11,182 nucleotides of DNA from Faecalibacterium sp. CAG:74 (GTDB lineage Bacteria; Bacillota; Clostridia; Christensenellales; Aristaeellaceae), in contig FR899837.1 in assembly GCA_000437595.1 (NCBI GenBank), positions 848 to 12,029 of the forward strand, in the 5' to 3' direction. Position 1 is the first letter of the stretch; each line of letters begins with the position of its first letter. The translations under genes were made by a program, and so were the position numbers. The notes beneath the pieces were generated by a model that searched no databases, was not told the DNA's origin, and worked only from the letters and a program-made list of their open reading frames with translations. This document shows, piece by piece, positions 1-6,290 of the stretch.

Positions 1-528
1 GCTGAAGGTAACGCTCTTCAGATCCGCGCCAAGCCGCTTGATTTCCGCCTTCACGTCGCTCCCTTCCACCTCCTGCTGACCGTAGAATAGGAAGCCGCCG
101 CCCCACTCCTCGCTCAGCCACACATGCCCAATGCGCGCCGAGCGCACAAAGCCGACCGAATCCGGGATCATATCGGAGAAAACGGCGGTGATGCGCGTTT
201 CGTGGCTCCTTGTCAGCGGCGTTTCGTAGAGGATATCCGCATACGCCACGCCCCACGGCGCGCGGTTGCCCACGCCGCCGCCGTCATTGCCGATTTGCAC
301 CAGCATGGGCAGATAGCGCCCCGTCGCCGCCAGCCCCGCGTACCCCTCCGGCACATAGAGCTTGCTCAGCGTCCGCCCGGTCGTCGGGCTGATGCCGTCG
401 GGCGTTTCATTCTTCCCCGCTTCCGTCAGGGGGATGTTTCGCGCTTCCTTCGGGTCGATGGTCGTTTCTGCCAGCGCCTGCACCAGCAGAAGGCACAGCG
501 CCGTCAACAACGCAGCGATTCGCTTCAT
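1..528 (-). CDS. DUF3048 (YerB-like) exported protein, C-terminus cut by window edge
   Basis: This partial gene shows its first 176 codons with no stop before the window edge. The N-terminus (MKRIAALLTALCLLLVQALA) is a typical signal peptide with a likely cleavage after ALA. There is no convincing lipobox, although B. subtilis YerB is a lipoprotein. From about residue 78 it matches DUF3048: an IGNDGGG segment, then YADILYETP, TRITAVFSD and VGFVRSARIGHVWL, which fit the family pattern of 'ADIVYE', 'TRFLAVF' and 'GPVRSAR'. The family's biochemical role is not known. The start is 14 nt after the stop of the deacetylase gene, with a GGGGG stretch as a modest ribosome binding site, so it is probably the distal gene of that operon. 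The family assignment is fairly secure; the function is unknown. Confidence 0.8.
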   Translation of the reverse strand, partial: MKRIAALLTALCLLLVQALAETTIDPKEARNIPLTEAGKNETPDGISPTTGRTLSKLYVPEGYAGLAATGRYLPMLVQIGNDGGGVGNRAPWGVAYADILYETPLTRSHETRITAVFSDMIPDSVGFVRSARIGHVWLSEEWGGGFLFYGQQEVEGSDVKAEIKRLGADLKSVTFS

Positions 529-542
529 CCCTTGCACCCCCG

Positions 543-1892
543 TTACTTCTTAATCGTCGTCACGCCGTCATCGCAGCGGAAATACACCGTGTCCGGCTCC
601 AGCGTCACGCCGTCCTTGGCGAACAGCTCATCCACCGTCAGCAGAATGTACCCCTGCTCGTAGAGCCATTCCGCCATCACTTTCGCGGTGTTTGGCGTGT
701 TGTCCTTGATGTCGTGCATCAGCACAATATCGCCGTCGGTGAACTGCTTCTTGGTCTTGCTCATAATCAGCGACGTACTGCGCCCGCGCCAGTCGTAGGT
801 ATCCACCGACCACTGGATGTACGACCAGCCGACTTTCGCCTTGATCATCGCCGGGTACACGCCGTAGGGCACGCGGTCATAGCGCGTCGGGATGCCGATG
901 ATGGAAATCAGCGCATTGTTGACCTTCTCCGGCATGGCGCGGAGGGTAGCGGCGCTGATTTTCCGCGCGTCGCCGTGCGTCCAGTTGTGGCTGGCGACGG
1001 CGTGACCCTCGTCGTGCGCGCGCTGCACCAAATCAGCGTAGGGCTTCATGTTTTTGCCAATCATGAAGAAAGTGGCGGGTGCGCCGACCTCCATCAGGCT
1101 GTTGAGGACTTTGGTGGAGTTGGTGCGCGTCGGGCCGTCGTCAAACGTCAGCGCGACGGTCTTATAATAGGAAAGATTGTCCGTCTCGATTTGCGCCTTT
1201 TCGGTCATGTACTCTCGGATGTCGGGGTAGAACAGCGTCGTCTCAATCAGCGTGTGATGCTCCGGATAGAACGCGTCCGCCGAGAGGTGAATGACCAGCG
1301 ACATGCCGTGCAGCGTGAAGTCGAGATTCCGCAGTCCCTCGTCCGACAGCACCTGCGCAACGGCATCCGGGTCAGGCGTTTCATCCGGGAAATAGTAGTT
1401 GATTTGGGCTTTGAGCTTCTCGCGCAGCATCGTCCAGCCCTCGCTGCCTTCGGGGAAAATGTCCGTCAGCAGGATTCTTTCGCCGGTCGTCATGTCGAAC
1501 GTGCGGCTGGTGAACTCCTGCGCAATCAGGTCGCGGTGGTAGGTCGTGCGCGCCTGCACGAGGAAGCTCATCCACGTCAGCCCCGTTTTGCTATGGCGGA
1601 TTTCGACATCCAGCCGGCTATTCTTATCGCCGGTTGCTTTCCCTGCTTGGAGCGTCGGGGCGATTTTGTCCGCGTACGCCTGCGCCAGCCCGTTGATTTC
1701 GTCATCGACGCTCGTCAATGCGGTTTTGACCGACCACAGCCGGATGCCGCTCTTGTTGCTCTGCTTGGAATCGGTATACTTCGCCGTCACGCGGTGGCAC
1801 GCCTGCATTCCGCCCTCCGCCGATGCGGATGCGGGCAGCATCGTCAGCAGAAGGATAGCTGCAAGCAGGCAAGCAATGTACTTCTTCATCAT
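543..1892 (-). CDS. Exported PdaC-like polysaccharide deacetylase (NodB domain), copy 1
   Basis: This 449-residue protein is predicted to remove acetyl groups from an envelope polysaccharide, most likely peptidoglycan. I chose the start at 1892 because AGGAG lies 7 nt upstream and it begins the signal peptide (MMKKYIACLLAAILLL, cleavage after ASASA). Upstream extension to 1958 adds residues with no signal character. Residues 30-235 resemble the DUF4163/DUF3298 region of B. subtilis PdaC (for example SRTFDMTTGERILLTDIFP). The NodB domain follows with all five motifs: TFDDGP (249-254), HNWTH zinc ligands (302-306), RVPYG (340-344), VDTYDWRG (363-370) and LMHD (391-394). The catalytic set therefore looks intact. 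A paralogue lies immediately upstream (2283-3680) and a DUF3048 gene follows 14 nt downstream. Family assignment is strong; the precise substrate is inferred. Confidence 0.93.
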   Translation of the reverse strand: MMKKYIACLLAAILLLTMLPASASAEGGMQACHRVTAKYTDSKQSNKSGIRLWSVKTALTSVDDEINGLAQAYADKIAPTLQAGKATGDKNSRLDVEIRHSKTGLTWMSFLVQARTTYHRDLIAQEFTSRTFDMTTGERILLTDIFPEGSEGWTMLREKLKAQINYYFPDETPDPDAVAQVLSDEGLRNLDFTLHGMSLVIHLSADAFYPEHHTLIETTLFYPDIREYMTEKAQIETDNLSYYKTVALTFDDGPTRTNSTKVLNSLMEVGAPATFFMIGKNMKPYADLVQRAHDEGHAVASHNWTHGDARKISAATLRAMPEKVNNALISIIGIPTRYDRVPYGVYPAMIKAKVGWSYIQWSVDTYDWRGRSTSLIMSKTKKQFTDGDIVLMHDIKDNTPNTAKVMAEWLYEQGYILLTVDELFAKDGVTLEPDTVYFRCDDGVTTIKK

Positions 1893-2282
1893 CGGAATGC
1901 TCCTTTCCAATGCGCGCGAATGTTGCGGCTTTTGTGCCGCAGGTGATGCTGAAAACAAACTTGTTTTTTTGCTGCTCCCGTCGCGTCTGCGGACGCGAAG
2001 TTGTTACTTTCTGGCGCGCCAGAAAGTAACCAAAGAGCGCCCAGAGGGGGCTGAAGAGGGTGCAAGTCTGGACTTCAGCCCCCTCTGGACTCCCCCCGCC
2101 TCTTCCATTTCTTGCGGGAAAGAGCAGCGGCGGCTGTCCGGCTTGTCGGCACTTCCCTTGCGCTGTTTTTCGTGTGGAAAATACAAAATTCGCACTTGTT
2201 TGCGCAAAAAGAGACAGCGGCACAGGTACACACGCATTTTCCCGCCTTTTCGCTGTCCTCTGCATTTTGCGGAATCGTACGG
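1893..2282. other. 390-bp non-coding spacer between the two deacetylase genes
   Basis: No convincing gene is present: open frames here have no family resemblance, and the longest ones run through perfect palindromes. Three inverted repeats cluster at 1981-2088. A weaker 6-bp hairpin (1924-1941) lies in what would be the leader of the downstream deacetylase, just above its ribosome binding site. On the minus strand TTGCGC and TATTTT, 18 bp apart near 2180-2215, form a possible but poor promoter about 300 nt from the gene. I see no hairpin followed by a T-run that would clearly end the upstream deacetylase transcript, so read-through is possible. Confidence 0.6.
1981..2088. repeat. Cluster of three inverted repeats, possibly a dispersed palindromic element
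   Basis: Three inverted repeats sit end to end. The first (1981-1998) has 7-bp arms TCGCGTC/GACGCGA around TGCG. The second (2003-2030) is a perfect 28-bp palindrome centred on GGCGCGCC with GTTACTTTCT arms. The third (2041-2088) has perfect 16-bp arms, CCAGAGGGGGCTGAAG and its complement, around a 16-nt spacer. There is no T-run after any of them in the minus direction, so a simple terminator is a poor fit. A REP-like or MITE-like dispersed repeat is my inference; a protein-binding region is the alternative. Confidence 0.6.
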
Positions 2283-3680
2283 TTAATACTGCGTCGTGAC
2301 CCCGTCCAGGCAGCGCCAGTACGCCTGATTCGCTTCCAGCGTCACGCCGTCCTTGGCGAACAGCTCATCCACCGTCAGCAGCATGAAGCCGCGCTCTTCC
2401 AGCTTCGGGATGAACATCTCCGTCGCCTTGGCGGAGTTGATTTTCATGTCGTGCATGAGGATGATGCCGCCGTCCTTGGTGCTGGCGGCTATGGTGTTGG
2501 CGGTGCGGTAGGCATCGGGGCCCTGATCGCCGCCGCTCCCGTCCTGCGGCTCCGCCCCCTGATCGCCGCCGCTCCAGTCCTGCGCCTCCGCCGTCCACTG
2601 AATCAGCGGCCAGCCGACGCCGTAGCTGCCCATGCGCTGCCACTGTCCACCGGGTGCGCGGGCGTACGCCGGGGCAATGCCGATGGCGGCGATATGCGCG
2701 CGGTTGACCTTGTCGTACATGGCGCGGAACTTGCCGCTCTGCTCCTGATTCGCGTACAGGTGCTCGTAGAAGTGCGTCGCAATCGCGTGCCCCTCGTCGT
2801 GCTCCTGCCGCGCCAGATAGGCGAAGTCGCTGACGCGGCTGCCGACAAGGAAGAACGTCGCGCGCGCGCCGGTTTTCATCAGCGCATCCAGCACATGCGG
2901 CGTAATCCACTGGTTCGGGCCGTCGTCATACGTCAGCGCACAGAAGCGGTACAGGCTCGCGTTGTCCGTCTGCCGCTGCGCTTCTTCGGTCATGTACGCG
3001 TGAATCTGCGGATAGTACAGCGTCGCCTGCATCAGCTGCGGATGATTTTCGTACACCGACGGCAGCGGAATGACCAGCGACATGCCATAGAGCATGAAGT
3101 CCGCCTGCGCGAGATTTTCGCAGAGCGCCTCGACCGCCGCCGCCTCGGGCGTTTCGTCCGGATAATAGGCGTTTGCTTTGTCCCGCACGGTCTGCGAAAT
3201 CAGCTCCCACGCGGGCGAATCCGCCGGGAAAATGTCGGCAAGCGTGATTCGCTGCCCGGTCAGCATATCGTAGGTGCGCGTGGTGAACCGCACCTGCTGA
3301 ATCTGCCGATGGTACTCCTGCCGCGCCTGCACCATGAAGCTCATCCAGCTCATTCCCGTCCGGCTGTGCAGGATGCGCACGGTGAGCGCGCTGTTCTGCG
3401 TGCGCTCCCTGCCCGGCTTTTGGAGCAGGGGCGACAGTTCCGCCGCGTAGTCATCCGCCAGCGCGTTCAGCTCGGCATCCACCGTGCCCAGCGCGGTTGT
3501 GATGTGCCACACGCTGATGGACGCGCCGCTTTGCGCGGTGGATTTCTGCTCGGTCATCGTCACCTGATGGCAGGACTGAATCGGCGTGCCGTCCGTTTCG
3601 GCGGATGCGGCCGTCACCATACACAACGAAAGAAGCAGGCAAATCCATCCCAGAAGCAGTCGTTTTTTTCCTTTTTTCAT
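2283..3680 (-). CDS. Exported PdaC-like polysaccharide deacetylase (NodB domain), copy 2 with altered motif 4
   Basis: This 465-residue paralogue of the 543-1892 gene starts at 3680, with AAGGAGG about 10 nt upstream. A signal peptide (MKKGKKRLLLGWICLLL, cleavage probably after AASA at residue 27) exports it. Residues 32-240 form the PdaC-type N-terminal region. The NodB domain keeps TYDDGP (250-255), the HFYEH zinc site (303-307), RAPGG (341-345) and LMHD (408-411). Motif 4 differs: AEAQDW (364-369) replaces the VDTYDW of copy 1, so the first Asp is missing. Directly after it lies a second copy of the same 12-residue block, AEPQDGSGGDQG, from a DNA duplication. The enzyme may be active, but motif 4 is abnormal. 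A 47-bp stretch near the 3' end (2335-2381) is identical to copy 1. Confidence 0.92.
   Translation of the reverse strand: MKKGKKRLLLGWICLLLSLCMVTAASAETDGTPIQSCHQVTMTEQKSTAQSGASISVWHITTALGTVDAELNALADDYAAELSPLLQKPGRERTQNSALTVRILHSRTGMSWMSFMVQARQEYHRQIQQVRFTTRTYDMLTGQRITLADIFPADSPAWELISQTVRDKANAYYPDETPEAAAVEALCENLAQADFMLYGMSLVIPLPSVYENHPQLMQATLYYPQIHAYMTEEAQRQTDNASLYRFCALTYDDGPNQWITPHVLDALMKTGARATFFLVGSRVSDFAYLARQEHDEGHAIATHFYEHLYANQEQSGKFRAMYDKVNRAHIAAIGIAPAYARAPGGQWQRMGSYGVGWPLIQWTAEAQDWSGGDQGAEPQDGSGGDQGPDAYRTANTIAASTKDGGIILMHDMKINSAKATEMFIPKLEERGFMLLTVDELFAKDGVTLEANQAYWRCLDGVTTQY
2521..2592 (-). repeat. 36-bp tandem duplication inside deacetylase copy 2
   Basis: Two adjacent 36-bp copies (2521-2556 and 2557-2592) differ at only two positions. 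In the reading frame they encode AEAQDWSGGDQG followed by AEPQDGSGGDQG, adding exactly 12 residues after catalytic motif 4. The frame is kept. The copy nearer the N-terminus retains the motif tryptophan; the other has glycine. Slippage or unequal exchange is the likely origin. Confidence 0.9.
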
Positions 3681-3706
3681 GGGCGGATGCCCTCCTTTCG
3701 CGCAGT

Positions 3707-3737
3707 GTTATACTATTTCCAGATAAGAATGCGCCAA
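3707..3737 (-). promoter_or_regulatory. Possible promoter of deacetylase copy 2, formed at the MITE end
   Basis: On the minus strand, TTGGCG (3737-3732) is followed by TAGTAT after 16 bp or by TATAAC (3712-3707) after 19 bp. A start near 3700 would give a leader of only about 20 nt carrying the ribosome binding site. The -35 box and much of the -10 region lie inside the MITE-like element. Spacing is not ideal for either option, so this is only a candidate. Confidence 0.3.
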
Positions 3738-3867
3738 GATGCGCCGCGAATTTTTCATTCTGGCTAACGTGAATGAAACGCAGCGTAGCAGCGCTACGCT
3801 AAGTGGAATGAGCGGACGCCAATGGAAAAGGCGCAAGCAGATGGCGCAGGTGAATCTGGAAATAGTA
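3711..3867. mobile_element. MITE-like non-autonomous element, 157 bp, with 14-bp terminal inverted repeats
   Basis: The ends TACTATTTCCAGAT (3711-3724) and ATCTGGAAATAGTA (3854-3867) are perfect inverted repeats, flanked on both sides by TTA, which could be a 3-bp target duplication. Counting flanks, the symmetry extends to 18 bp with one mismatch. A hairpin with 8-bp arms AGCGTAGC/GCTACGCT and a 3-nt loop (3782-3800) sits at the centre. No coding region of note lies inside. The element abuts the DUF1292 stop codon, which is itself the TTA on one side. No parent transposase is visible in the window, so the family is unknown. Confidence 0.65.
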
Positions 3868-4191
3868 TTACCCCTCCGCGTCCGTCAGCCCCGTCAAGCC
3901 TTCCTGCGTGCGCAGGTTGACGTAGCTGTTAAACACCTGCTCCACCTTCTGCGGATTCTCCTCGACCACGAACGTCATGCCGCCGTCGTCCGTCGGCTCG
4001 ATGCGCGTCACCAGCACCTGCTCCTCGCCGTCGGGGTTGTCCTCCATCTCCAGCAGCACGGCATATTCGATGTCGTCCAGCGGAATCACCGCGCCGAAGC
4101 GGAAGCGCATCACCGTGCCGTCAGGGGCGGTCAGCTCAATCAGCGGTTCGCCCATTTCTTCCAGTTTGCTGCTCTCGTCGTTATTCGTCAT
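3868..4191 (-). CDS. DUF1292 (YrzB-like) protein, stand-alone copy
   Basis: This 107-residue acidic protein matches DUF1292: an N-terminal 'L-x-x-x-DGT-x-x-x-F-x-F' strand (LTAPDGTVMRFRFGAVIPLD), then IEYAVLLEMED, EEQVLVTRIE and a C-terminal helix with VEQVFNSYVN. The family normally has 80-100 residues; its role is not established, although it is often encoded beside ruvX in Firmicutes. The gene overlaps the end of the upstream fusion gene by 11 bp, which suggests translational coupling, and has a weak GAGGG site about 9 nt before its ATG. It is a diverged duplicate of the DUF1292 domain in that upstream gene. Its TAA stop lies exactly at the edge of the MITE-like element. Confidence 0.82.
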   Translation of the reverse strand: MTNNDESSKLEEMGEPLIELTAPDGTVMRFRFGAVIPLDDIEYAVLLEMEDNPDGEEQVLVTRIEPTDDGGMTFVVEENPQKVEQVFNSYVNLRTQEGLTGLTDAEG

Positions 4192-4900
4192 CGCTGCTGC
4201 CCTCGTTCACCAGCTGGAGAAATTTGTCGAACACCGCCTGCTGAACGGCCTCATCTTCCACCTGAATATAGCTTTCCGTGCCGTCTTCTTCCTGCGCGAC
4301 CTGCATGATGAACACCTCGCACTGCCCGTCCTCCGGCGCATCCGCCTCGGAGAGCGCAATGTACAGTTCACCCTCGTGCTCAATCGTCGCCAGATGCTGG
4401 AAGCGAATCGGCGCGCCCGTCTCGTCGTCAATCAGTTCAATGATGTTGTCCTGTTCTTCCATTTTCGCTGCCTCCTGTTGCTGCTGGTTGCGGCAGGTGT
4501 CCAGATACTGCTGCAAAATCACCGCCGCCGCTACCTTGTCCACATTGTGCTTGCGCTCCGCCCGGTGCATGTTGCCCTCGATGAGCGCGTTCGTCGCAGT
4601 CACGGTCGTCAGGCGTTCATCCTGATAGACGACCGAAAGCCCCGCTTTTTCCAGCTGTTCGCAAAACGCTTTGACCTTTTCGGACTGGAAGCCCGCCGTG
4701 CCGTCCATATTCAGCGGCCAGCCGGAAAGCACCTGCGTCGTGTCGTAGCGCTGGCAGATTTCCACCACCTTGCGCACGTCCGGCCCGTAGCCGACGCGGT
4801 AGATGGTGTCGATGGGCGTGGCAATCAGGCGCGACGCGTCCGAAACCGCCACGCCGATGCGCGCGTCGCCGATGTCCAGCGCGATAATCCGTTCGTTCAT
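4181..4900 (-). CDS. ruvX: RuvX/YqgF RNase H-like nuclease fused in frame to a DUF1292 domain
   Basis: The 239-residue product has two parts. Residues 1-140 are RuvX/YqgF, an RNase H-fold protein described as a putative Holliday junction resolvase and as a pre-16S rRNA 5'-end nuclease. It shows ALDIGDARIGVAVSD (7-21, with Asp9), GWPLNMDG (60-67, family GLPLNMDG), QDERLTT (93-99, with Glu95) and VDKVAAAVILQQYL (120-133, with Asp121). RuvX proteins usually end near residue 140. Here a Gln-rich link (NQQQQEAAK) leads straight into a complete DUF1292 domain (147-239). The ATG at 4900 begins 6 nt after the stop of the M16 gene, with GGAG about 9 nt upstream, so the two are co-transcribed. The reading frame is open throughout, so this is a true fusion and not a frameshift. 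The internal ATG at codon 147 has its own ribosome binding site. Confidence 0.9.
   Translation of the reverse strand: MNERIIALDIGDARIGVAVSDASRLIATPIDTIYRVGYGPDVRKVVEICQRYDTTQVLSGWPLNMDGTAGFQSEKVKAFCEQLEKAGLSVVYQDERLTTVTATNALIEGNMHRAERKHNVDKVAAAVILQQYLDTCRNQQQQEAAKMEEQDNIIELIDDETGAPIRFQHLATIEHEGELYIALSEADAPEDGQCEVFIMQVAQEEDGTESYIQVEDEAVQQAVFDKFLQLVNEGSSDDE
4460..4476 (-). promoter_or_regulatory. Internal ribosome binding site and ATG for the DUF1292 half of the fusion
   Basis: On the minus strand AGGAGG (4476-4471) lies 8 nt before an in-frame ATG (4462-4460). Starting there would give a 93-residue free DUF1292 protein (4462-4181), the normal family size. The site lies inside the codons for the Gln-Glu-Ala-Ala-Lys linker. 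It looks like a relic of separate neighbouring genes, and it may still produce both a fusion and a free form. Confidence 0.7.
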
Positions 4901-4906
4901 GTCTCT

Positions 4907-6187
4907 TTACTCCGCGTACTTTTCTGCGCCCTTGCCCGCCACCGCCAGACACGGCTCAGCGGTCAGCACCTTGTGCGCCACGTCCATCACCATTTCCGGC
5001 GTCACGGCTTCGATGGCGGCAATCGTCTTTTGGTGGTCGGTCGGATGGCCGTTGAGCAGCGTCGAGCGCCCCATCGCCTGCATCCGGCTGCCGGAGCTTT
5101 CCAGCCCCATCAAATAGCCCGACCGAAGCTGCGTTTTGCTGTCGCGGAACTCCTTGTCCGTCATGCCATCCTTCAGGAAACGCTTGAGTTCGCTGTCGAT
5201 TTCCTCCAGCACCTTATCGCCGTTTTTCGGGCTGATGCCGGCGTAAATGCCGTATGTGCCGATGCCCTGATACGAGTTCGGGTAGGTGTAGATGGAGTAC
5301 GCCATGCCCAGCTCTTCGCGGATGCGCTGGAACAGCCGGGAGGACATCGCGCCGCCCAGCACGTTGTTCATCACCGCGACGGCATACACGTCGTCCGTGC
5401 CGTAAGCGTATCCCGGATAGCCAAGGCAGATGTGCAGCTGTTCCGTGTCCTTTTCCTTCACAACGCGCCGTCCGGTCAAAACCTGCTGTTTCGGCACAAC
5501 GAGTGCGCTTTCGCCGGCCTGCCAAGTGCCGAAGTATTTTTCCATCAGCGCCTGCACCTGCGTGGGCTCATAGTTGCCCGCCAGCGCCACCACCGTTTCT
5601 CTCGGCAGGTAGTGCTTGTTCTTGTAGTCCATCAAGTTGGCGCGGGTGTACGCCGCGACCTGTTCCGCCGGCCCCAGAATCGGCTGCCCCAGCGACTGCG
5701 TGCCGAACTGCGCCTTCGCCAGCAGGTCATGCACCAAATCTTCGGGCGAGTCCTCGTCCATCGAGATTTCTTCCAGCACAACGCCGCGTTCCTTGTTCAG
5801 CTCCTTCTCGTCCATCGTCGCGTTCATCACCATGTCAGCGATAATGTCGATGGCGAGCTCAATGTCCTCGTCGATGACCTTGGCGTAGCAGCAGGTGCAG
5901 TCCTTGCCCGTGAAGGCGTTCAGCTGCCCGCCGACCGCGTCCATTTCCTCGGCAATCTGCCGGACGGTGCGCTTCGTCGTTCCCTTGAAAATCATGTGCT
6001 CAATGAAGTGGGAGAGGCCGTTTTCTTCCGGCGTTTCCATCATCGAACCCACATGCATCCACGCGCCGATAGACACCGACCGCAGATGCGGCAGGCGTTC
6101 CCCCAGCACACGCAGGCCATTGGGCAGCACCCATTCATCACGCATACATTCATCAGCTCCCGCTACGTTTTTCAGTATGCTATCCAT
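4907..6187 (-). CDS. M16B family zinc metallopeptidase (MlpA/YmxG-like)
   Basis: This 426-residue protein is a cytoplasmic M16 zinc peptidase, with no signal peptide. The inverted zinc motif is SHFIEH (His60, Glu63, His64), and the third ligand is a Glu near residue 139-140 in ERGVVLEEISMDED. NAFTGKDCTCCYAKV and LGMAYSIYTYPNSYQGIG are further family hallmarks. Residues 1-210 and 215-426 would be the two homologous halves. In B. subtilis the relative (mlpA/ymxG) lies downstream of pnpA and the deacetylase ylxY, and a similar set occurs here. I chose the ATG at 6187, with AAAGGA 5 nt upstream. The ATG at 6145 (MRDEWVLPNGLR) aligns better with typical family starts but has a ribosome binding site at poorer spacing. 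Substrates are unknown. ruvX follows after 6 nt, so they probably form an operon. Confidence 0.93.
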   Translation of the reverse strand: MDSILKNVAGADECMRDEWVLPNGLRVLGERLPHLRSVSIGAWMHVGSMMETPEENGLSHFIEHMIFKGTTKRTVRQIAEEMDAVGGQLNAFTGKDCTCCYAKVIDEDIELAIDIIADMVMNATMDEKELNKERGVVLEEISMDEDSPEDLVHDLLAKAQFGTQSLGQPILGPAEQVAAYTRANLMDYKNKHYLPRETVVALAGNYEPTQVQALMEKYFGTWQAGESALVVPKQQVLTGRRVVKEKDTEQLHICLGYPGYAYGTDDVYAVAVMNNVLGGAMSSRLFQRIREELGMAYSIYTYPNSYQGIGTYGIYAGISPKNGDKVLEEIDSELKRFLKDGMTDKEFRDSKTQLRSGYLMGLESSGSRMQAMGRSTLLNGHPTDHQKTIAAIEAVTPEMVMDVAHKVLTAEPCLAVAGKGAEKYAE

Positions 6188-6230
6188 TTGATTCCTTTCT
6201 GATGCATGGCGGCATCGTTTCGCAATTTTC

Positions 6231-6290
6231 GCCCGAAAAAGCAGAAAATTCGCAAAAGCCCGGTGCAATCGCAGGGACTTTTGCGAATTT
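6231..6290 (-). terminator. Terminator-like stem-loop downstream of pnp
   Basis: Arms 6246-6258 and 6278-6290 are a perfect 13-bp inverted repeat (AAATTCGCAAAAG and complement), with a further CCC/GGG pairing inside across a one-base bulge. In the minus direction the stem is followed by TTTTCTGCTTTTT. This fits an intrinsic terminator for the pnp transcript, although it lies about 220 nt past the stop codon and the T-run is interrupted. It could equally form part of the M16 gene leader. Confidence 0.55.

Noticed and set aside
2041..2088. 16-bp inverted repeat as a CRISPR repeat or as an ordinary terminator
   Set aside because: There are only two arms in inverted orientation, with no regularly spaced direct repeats, and no T-run follows either arm.
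1702..2265. 187-codon minus-strand frame through the palindromic spacer
   Set aside because: It overlaps the deacetylase N-terminus out of frame and reads through perfect inverted repeats, so it is probably repeat-derived and not a gene.
3782..3800. Hairpin at the centre of the MITE-like element as the terminator of the ruvX operon
   Set aside because: No T-run follows it in the minus direction; its central place in the inverted-repeat element explains it better.
4440..4490. Frameshift or sequencing error joining ruvX and DUF1292
   Set aside because: Both domains lie in the same frame without any shift; only the absence of a stop codon joins them, so a shift is not needed to explain it.
3977..6202. 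741-codon plus-strand open frame across the M16 and ruvX genes
   Set aside because: It crosses several well-identified minus-strand genes and has the composition of an antisense shadow.
6188..6268. N-terminal extension of the M16 gene to 6268
   Set aside because: It would be encoded within the terminator-like stem and lacks family similarity.
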